Below, one piece after another: positions 1 through 7,200 of a DNA stretch of 10,084 nt (position 1 is the first letter of the stretch; the number at the start of each line of letters is the position of its first letter). Below the pieces are notes generated by a model. That model was given only the letters and a program-made list of their open reading frames with translations. It was not told where the DNA came from and did no database searches. Source of the stretch: Saccoglossus kowalevskii (lineage: Eukaryota; Hemichordata; Enteropneusta; Harrimaniidae); the NCBI RefSeq assembly GCF_000003605.2, contig NW_003158227.1, positions 268,227-278,310 on the forward strand. Reading direction: 5' to 3'. The position numbers and the translations under genes were made by a program.

Positions 1-560
1 TTGTTACATAGATATTCTAGGACTGCAGAGACCTGATTAATTTTGGGATAAATAATTGTGCCTATTAATTACCTAATTTGCATAATTACTTAATTTTTTT
101 GCTGTTCTATGGCTGTTGCACTGATGTCTAAAAGCCACTCATTGGATTTCAATGAAACTTTTAAAGAGTACCCATCACATTTCAATGAACCTAGGACTAT
201 ACACCATATTAGTTTTTGGTAAATATTTATGCTTCTTAATCACCTAATTAATATAATTAATTAATACTGATATCTCAAGTATTGATCATCACATTTGAAT
301 AAAACTTGGTACATAAGTGCTCTAGGACAATAGACAGCCTGATTAATTTTGGGTTAAAATCTGTTCATATTAATTCTCTAATTAGCATAATAATATTATT
401 TTGGTTCTAATCACATTTCAATGAAACTTTACATTGTGCAGACCTTATTAGTTTTACACTTAAATCTGTTCATATTAGTTACCTAATTTGCATAATTAGT
501 TTTCTGCGTTTCCATCAACATCTCAAGTTCAAGTAATTTTGAATTAATTTTGAATGTGTC
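1..560. repeat. Decayed AT-rich tandem repeat, about four copies
   Basis: Four diverged copies share an ordered set of words: CACATTTCAATGAAACTT, a CTAGGACNATA block, CTGATTAATTTTGGG, then ACCTAATTTGCATAATTA. The last word recurs near 71, 242, 373 and 481, so spacing is about 110-170 bp. TCTCAAGT near 273 and 522 is a further shared word. Copies are too diverged to give a unit sequence by eye. It is probably a satellite-like repeat upstream of the first visible exon; no coding signal. Confidence 0.6.
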
Positions 561-1123
561 TCCAATACTCTCAGCACACGGGAGTTCTTTCTAAGTTTTC
601 TTTGATTTATTTCATGCCTTTAATCATTGCTTCCAATATCCTTGTTTAATGTTGAGTTTCAGTTTATTTAATAAGATGATTTGATTTTGAGTTAAGGGCA
701 CAAAATGACGGTCCTATATCATCAGAACAAAGGAAACATAACATTTCTAAGACCTACTTTCTAAGATTATTATCTTATGAGGTAACAGTGAAAAAATCAA
801 AAACATACAATGAATGAACAGCAAGAAGTAGCTAATCTATTTTTTATTAAGGTTCACATGAACTTTTGTAACTTAATTTCCAATAAAATATTAATACAAA
901 CACTGTTTTCATCTATATCTCAGCTTTCAGATATTGTCATAGTTGCATGACAAGTAACTGGCGAAGAATGCTCTCATTGCAGTTACACTATTTCTTGCTT
1001 TTCCTCTCCACCTTAATGAATTTTTGATTTTTTGGATATATCTGTTATATTCTCTTTGATAATTAGCTCTAGTGCTTTTCAAAACAGCAGGTCTTTCTAA
1101 AACTGTCTATGATTATGTATTAG
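561..1123. other. Intron sequence before exon 1, no recognised feature
   Basis: AT-rich, with no Gly-X-Y coding, no long open frame and no recognisable repeat. Presumed to be the 3' part of an intron whose upstream exon lies outside the window. Confidence 0.55.
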
Positions 1124-1247
1124 GGACCACCTGGACTTCCAGGACCACCCGGAGACAGTTTTGTTGGTGCACCTGGTTTCAAAGGTGCAATGGGTGAACC
1201 AGGATCAAATGGACCAGTAGGATATAAAGGAGATAAAGGAGAACAAG
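1124..1247 (+). CDS. Collagen exon 1 of window (residues 1-41)
   Basis: Thirteen Gly-led blocks follow the acceptor TATTAG and end at the donor CAAG|GTACAT. The exon starts on a whole Gly codon (phase 0) and ends after the first base of a Gly codon. One imperfection, Gly-Asp-Ser-Phe-Val-Gly (1151-1168), puts four residues between glycines. The run GYKGDKGEQ near the end is strongly charged, with Lys in Y positions that could be hydroxylated and glycosylated. The acceptor has a modest pyrimidine tract, so this boundary is a little less certain than the later ones. The preceding exon lies outside the window. Confidence 0.88.
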
Positions 1248-4200
1248 GTACATCTAATTACTTATGAATTGTCATGGTTCTTCATTATATCTAATTGTGT
1301 TAATTTTATTATTATAAAATTAATTTTAATAGTCATATTACTCCTATTTTTATAATTTTGATGAAAAAGCTATTTTTAACTTTCACTTGATGACTGCTAG
1401 TTTGATTGAATTGATACTTGGTATATATGTACATGTATCTTAGTTGGACCTCTATTAGATGAGATCATTTCATGACATAAGGATAAGTGGAGTTGATGAA
1501 TCCAAAACTTGAGTAACTGTAACACTTATTCTTATCAGTGATAAGATCTAAACACAGGAGTTGCCATATTTGAATAAAATGGGCATACAAATTCTAAGGT
1601 TATTTATTTCCCCACTTTGATGTTTATGTTGCAGTGTTTATGTACTTATTATTACTTAAAATTTGTCATATTTTTATTACTTATTAATAAATTACATTGT
1701 TATATTTTCAGGTACAATGCCAGATTATATGAATGGTATCCCAGGTCCTGCTGGTCCTGGTGGCCCACCTGGACGCTCTGGTCCACAGGGACCCATAGGA
1801 GCAAGAGGTGGACCAGGACCACTTGGACCAATTGGTCCAGATGGTCCAAAGGGTAATAAAGGTTTGACTGGTTTCCCTGGACTACCCGGTGGACCTGGAC
1901 TTCCAGGTATGCTATTCTTTTTATTTTGTAACAAGTTTACTGTGAGGAAGAAAACTATATTACATAATGTCATGCAATCAATTGCAAGGACACCTGATGT
2001 AAATATTGCCTATTTTATTATCCAGGTGTGACTGGTATGCGAGGTGACAAAGGACAAAATGGTTTGACTGGTCAAATAGGAGATAGTGGACGTCCAGGTT
2101 TTCCAGGATTTCCTGGACCAGATGGTATAAAAGGTGAACCTGGTGACACTTTCGGTGGTGCTGGCGGAAAAGGGCAGCCTGGACCAAAGGGTTTTCCTGG
2201 ACCAGATGGACCAGATGGTAGTAAAGGCAATGTTGGTTTTCCAGGATTAAAAGGTAATCTTAATATACTAATACTGTAAAACATGTCTGTTCAGGTAGCA
2301 TATTATTTCAGCTAATTTAGCAAATCTATAATTTTGCTAATTCAAGTATAATCTCAAAGTATATTCTCGCAATGAGATTGTTGGCACTTCAGCACTATTA
2401 TGAAGCTGTTAATTCATCCTTTGAGCCAATTTCGCTAAAATGACATGCAGCTAATTCAACATGTGTTATAGTTTTTTCTGTGATGTTCAAAAAATGTTAT
2501 TTATTAGTTCCTGTGTATGCCACAGTAGAATTTTATGACTAACACTTCAAAACTTGATAGACACTCAGTTTATGTGTTATTGAGTAGTATTTTTAGCACC
2601 CTATTCAACAAAAATAAATCAGCATTTCAGTTTCACAAGGGCTAACACAAATCACATTTAGTATACTGATGAGAAATACAGCATGGCCAGCATTATAAAA
2701 AATATAGGTACCATACACCTAGGTAAACATAATAATAGTCTGTGCTGGGTGTGATCTGGATTTGTTTTTTGGTTTACCAGGTACTATTGAATTGTAAATC
2801 TGAGAGTTGACACAGGAGTTTAAATTCTGCTGAGCGCTATTATCGTGTCCTTGCTAGAAAAACATTTGTGTCAGCATTCATTGTGCCCATTACTACCTAC
2901 TCATAATATTGCGTTTACATCATCATTTCATGCAGTTGGCTTAAATATGGCTGCTACTAGCAAACGTGTACAAAGGTGGTTTGACCATATATAATAATGA
3001 CAGTACTCAAATTCAGTTTAGGCCAACATGGAACCTATAAACCCAAGAGATTGTGTTTAAGCTCTATTAAGTGTCTACATTTGTTATTATGCTGACGTAA
3101 GTGTTACATAATAGTTATGCTGATGCTGATACTTCTCTCTCTCCTTCGGGGTTTTGAACCTTGCCATTTTTAGGCCTCTTTACACCTGTGTAACACGGTC
3201 GAATCCAACGCTGGTGTACTCCCAAGAATTAGACACGTGTCTTTTCACTCATGTGTTGCCATCCAATAAATGTAAACCAGATTTTGATTATTTATATTAG
3301 ACCCGGACATGAATTTAAGGCTATAGCATTCACCAATTGACATTTTGTTCAATATTTATCAGGACGTGTTGGATATCCTGGTTCCACTGGTAGTAAAGGT
3401 GAAACTGGTGACATAGGTCTTATTGGTCCTCCTGGTAATGGTCCAGGGCCAAAAGGTCAAACTGGTCTACCTGGACCAATTGGTCGCCCTGGAGGAACTG
3501 GGCGAGTTGGACTGCCTGGTTTAAAAGGTAAACTTTTTTATTGAAATTTGCCATATATATATTGTCATCAGGGGATTTGTTTGAGTACACGCTTCTTATG
3601 TAATGTTCTTTCTAACCTTATACATGTTTTATGACATAATGCATCCATTTCAACTGCATCCAAGCAAATGTCCAACATAGAACATTTCATTTGTTCCAAG
3701 ATTCCAAACCATGCTGCATGTCAGAATTTAATCTGACACACATAACTGATTCTATTTCATTTTACTACAAATGTTAAAGACAGATAATACAACTTTAATG
3801 TAAAAATTAATATTTACATTTAATCTTGCTTAGTTTTAAAAGTTGATGCTGTTATTTGTAACCATGGATTCAGTTCCAAAGACATTGTGCTGAGAGCTTT
3901 ACTGTTAATATTCAATACATCCATTTACTCCTAGCACTTTCAAAATGACAAACATGTGTTTACCATATCGTCAAAATAAATGATATATTAATGTTTATAT
4001 GGTTGCTTCTGTTAGAGCTATTATGGTAATTGCTGATTTAATAACTAAAGAAATCTACAAATGCTTGATACTTTTTTGTGCAGTATGTTTAACAAAGACA
4101 TTTTCTTTATTTTTGTGATAAATATTAATTTTGCACATAGACCCAACAAATGTTATGATGGAGCTTCGTGGAAAATTCAACCTGGCTGTTTAAATTTTCA

Positions 4201-7200
4201 TTCAGACCCCATGACCCACAAGTCTCTAAGACCTGTTACAGGCATGTGTAAAGAACATATTCTGACCAGTAATGTTGTTATGGTAACTTGGCAAAATTTT
4301 GTGTATCGGTAAACTTGAAACTAATATAAGGCAGCCTCGAGTAATACATATTACTTTTCAGGTTTTCCAGGATTCACGGGTGATATTGGGGAACCAGGTG
4401 AGCCAGGTGCTAAAATGGGTAAAGGTCAACCAGGAGAACCAGGTCCAGATGGATTTGATGGTATTCCAGGAAGACCTGGTGTACCAGGTTTACCAGGAAG
4501 TGATGGATTCCCTGGGTTACCAGGCAGCAAAGGTAATAAATATATGATAACTCAAAGTTAGTGCATATATATTTTTGTATTTATATGAAAACATCAAATA
4601 CCGTTAATTGTCAGATTTGTTGTTTGATTTATAGATTGAAAATAGTAGGACCTGATGCACCTTATTTTTTGTTTTTCTGAATGAATTCAAAATGGCCGAC
4701 TAATCGCCATTTTATTTAAGTTGTATATCTGACATTGCCTTACACATATATCGCTCCACTCTTAGGCATATGTTTTTTTTATGAAGATTCAATTCAAGAT
4801 GACCAAACAACCACAATTTTAATGTTTAAATTGCATAAAAATCATGCATTTCTGCCATTCTTAGCCTATCGTTTGATCATACATGGACAGTTTCGACTTT
4901 GTATACATGTTGAATATAATAGGACTTTGATCCATGTCAGCTGGGATTCAAAATGTTCTTAATTACACACATTATTAACAGCATACTGTTCCACAGCCAT
5001 AATTAAGACATGCCTTGACTGATTGCAATCAAATTTTATACTTATATTACACATCATGTTACATATCCCACATATGTTTATTTCAAATTCTGATTCAAAA
5101 TGGCTGACTCATTTCAGTTTTGTTTACGATAGAGCAATGGTTACTGTATCATGTCATGACACAATCGTTTTATTGGTATTTATATTATTTACGAGCTCTT
5201 GCTTAATCCCCTATGTGTGTAACAGGAGATATTGGTGATGCTGGTGTTATTGGTTTCCCTGGACAAGCTGGGTTGCCTGGTAGGCCAGGATTTGATGGTT
5301 TCAAAGGAGAAAAAGGTGGCCCTGGTAGAGAAGGATTACCTGGTTTTTCGGGTAATCCGGGAACACCTGGTAAGATTTCACTACAAAATTAATAATAATC
5401 AGTAAACATATTTTACTTGTACTAATTTAATATAAATACCAGTATATTTGAACTTATTTCATCTTTTATAAATCAAAAATCCTAAGAATAATAGTAATTA
5501 AATGGCGGTAGTCGCCACCCCACGCTTGCGCAAGATATATGGGTCTCATATAAACAAAGATGGCGACTTTGACTATTGCGCAGACCAACGAGTACAAACT
5601 GTGATGTTACTAAGCTTTAATTAGGTATTTTTAGGTGACTGAAAGGTATCGAAGGAGTCACCGATGGTAATTAGTGCAAACCACGCCCAGGTCAAACCTC
5701 ATACTTGTGATTTCAATTAGAAAGTGCACTGGATTGTGGGAAAATAAATATTTATCACAAATATCGCCCGCCCTTCAACATTGCTAATTTGTTAAATTAT
5801 TTTTACCCAAAATGCACTACTCTGTCATACAGAGGCATAACAGTCAAGTGCACCACCCTTGTTGTGGTACTAGTCATCAACTAGGTTTTTTACTTTTCTT
5901 ACTTTATTTTTAGTTACTGCATGTATATAGGAAAATCAGAAACCAATGATTCATGTAACTCTCCTCAATTTTCAGGTCGCAAAGGAGCTGTTGGTGACAG
6001 AGGTCCAACTGGTCCCATTGGTGAGCGTGGTATATTATTTGGAGACATGGTGAAGGGTGAACCAGGTTCTGTTGGAAGAACTGGTCCACCAGGGAGAATT
6101 GGACTTCCAGGTAAACTTGTATTATTATTCATGCAAATGCTGTGAACTTTGTTATACATGATTAAGTCAAATACAGTATATTAAATATAATACACTTGCT
6201 TGCATGCAGCTTTCAATCCCAATCTAGACAGGAATAAAATGTTCACAGGTCTGTGGATTTTATTGTAAATTAATTTTTCAAATGAATTATTTCAGGTTTA
6301 CCTGGCGCATCTGGAATGGTTGGAGAGAATGGTTATCCTGGCAATCCTGGCCGTCCAGGACTGGCAGGACCAGATGGTGATAATGGTTTGAATGGCCGAC
6401 CAGGTATTCCAGGACTTCCAGGTTCGAAAGGTAGCAGTGGTATCATAGGATTTCCAGGCATTCCTGGTGCTACGGTAAATGCTTTAACTGTTTGAAATAT
6501 CCTAGATTGGTGTATGTAATAAGGAATCTAAAATAAATGATAAAGTTCAATCTGATCATTTTGTATTTGAACTAACTGTGATGACAAAATGCTTAATTCA
6601 ATATTATTGCATTGTTTCAGTACTTTCATACTAGCTAGTGCCAATGAAAAGATATTGCATTGTTAATCATGCATTTGTTATTTAGGGGTGATATCATATT
6701 CAAACAGTTGGGTCAAACCTTGATTAACCCAAACCACCTGAAAAAAAAAAAAATTTTGCAGTTTCAGAGTATAGACAATAGATGATGCGTCCCAGGACGG
6801 CCGCATGAATAAAAACGGGTTCAAACTGAACCTGTTCACACCCTCTGAGCTCCACCGCTCTTGCCGGGGAAAGGAGCTGCCAACCACCGCTGGTACGGGC
6901 AACGGTATACAGCGTGTTCCTGCTGGGGCAATGACATCAATGGCGAGTACCAAGGTGGGATTGGTACAGCCCTCAGGGGCTGAGCTATTCCAATCCATGA
7001 GACTTCATCGGTGCTTACGCAACCCGGGTTGATTACGAAAATACAGATCTTGTTGTTTTCCCCTACCGATGTTAGTCAGGGTTATTGGCAGGTGTCGCTG
7101 GATTTGGGCACATTTCCACATCCCCATTCACCACACTTGCAGCCAGTATCTCATATTCACCTCAGAGGACAAAGTTTATGAGTTTACTGCCTTCCCTTTT

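Noticed and set aside
1725-2284. Proline-rich open frames on the minus strand opposite exons 2 and 3 (and similarly opposite exons 7 and 10)
   Set aside because: They are the antisense of Gly-Pro-rich collagen codons, and run into intron sequence without any start context or domain.
2760-2830. Possible exon after TTTACCAG|GT near 2780
   Set aside because: The following sequence has no Gly-X-Y pattern and meets a stop at once in the phase required by the flanking exons.
3140-3260. Possible tRNA-derived SINE (GGTCGAATCC resembles a box B)
   Set aside because: One base is missing from the box B consensus, and there is no convincing box A at the right distance on either strand, and no tail.
4735-5238. 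Two 70-75-codon open frames within the exon 5-6 intron
   Set aside because: They have no domain and show AT-rich intron composition; the second simply runs into exon 6 in the wrong frame.
4299-5975. Similarity between the sequences upstream of exon 5 (from 4299) and exon 7 (from 5921), 19 of 27 matching bases
   Set aside because: Short, AT-rich and at different distances from the acceptor (63 and 55 bases), so chance is the simpler explanation.
6678-6998. Minus-strand 106-codon open frame across the left part of the DIRS-like element
   Set aside because: It spans the terminal inverted repeat and has no recognisable domain; the coding remnant of the element is on the + strand.
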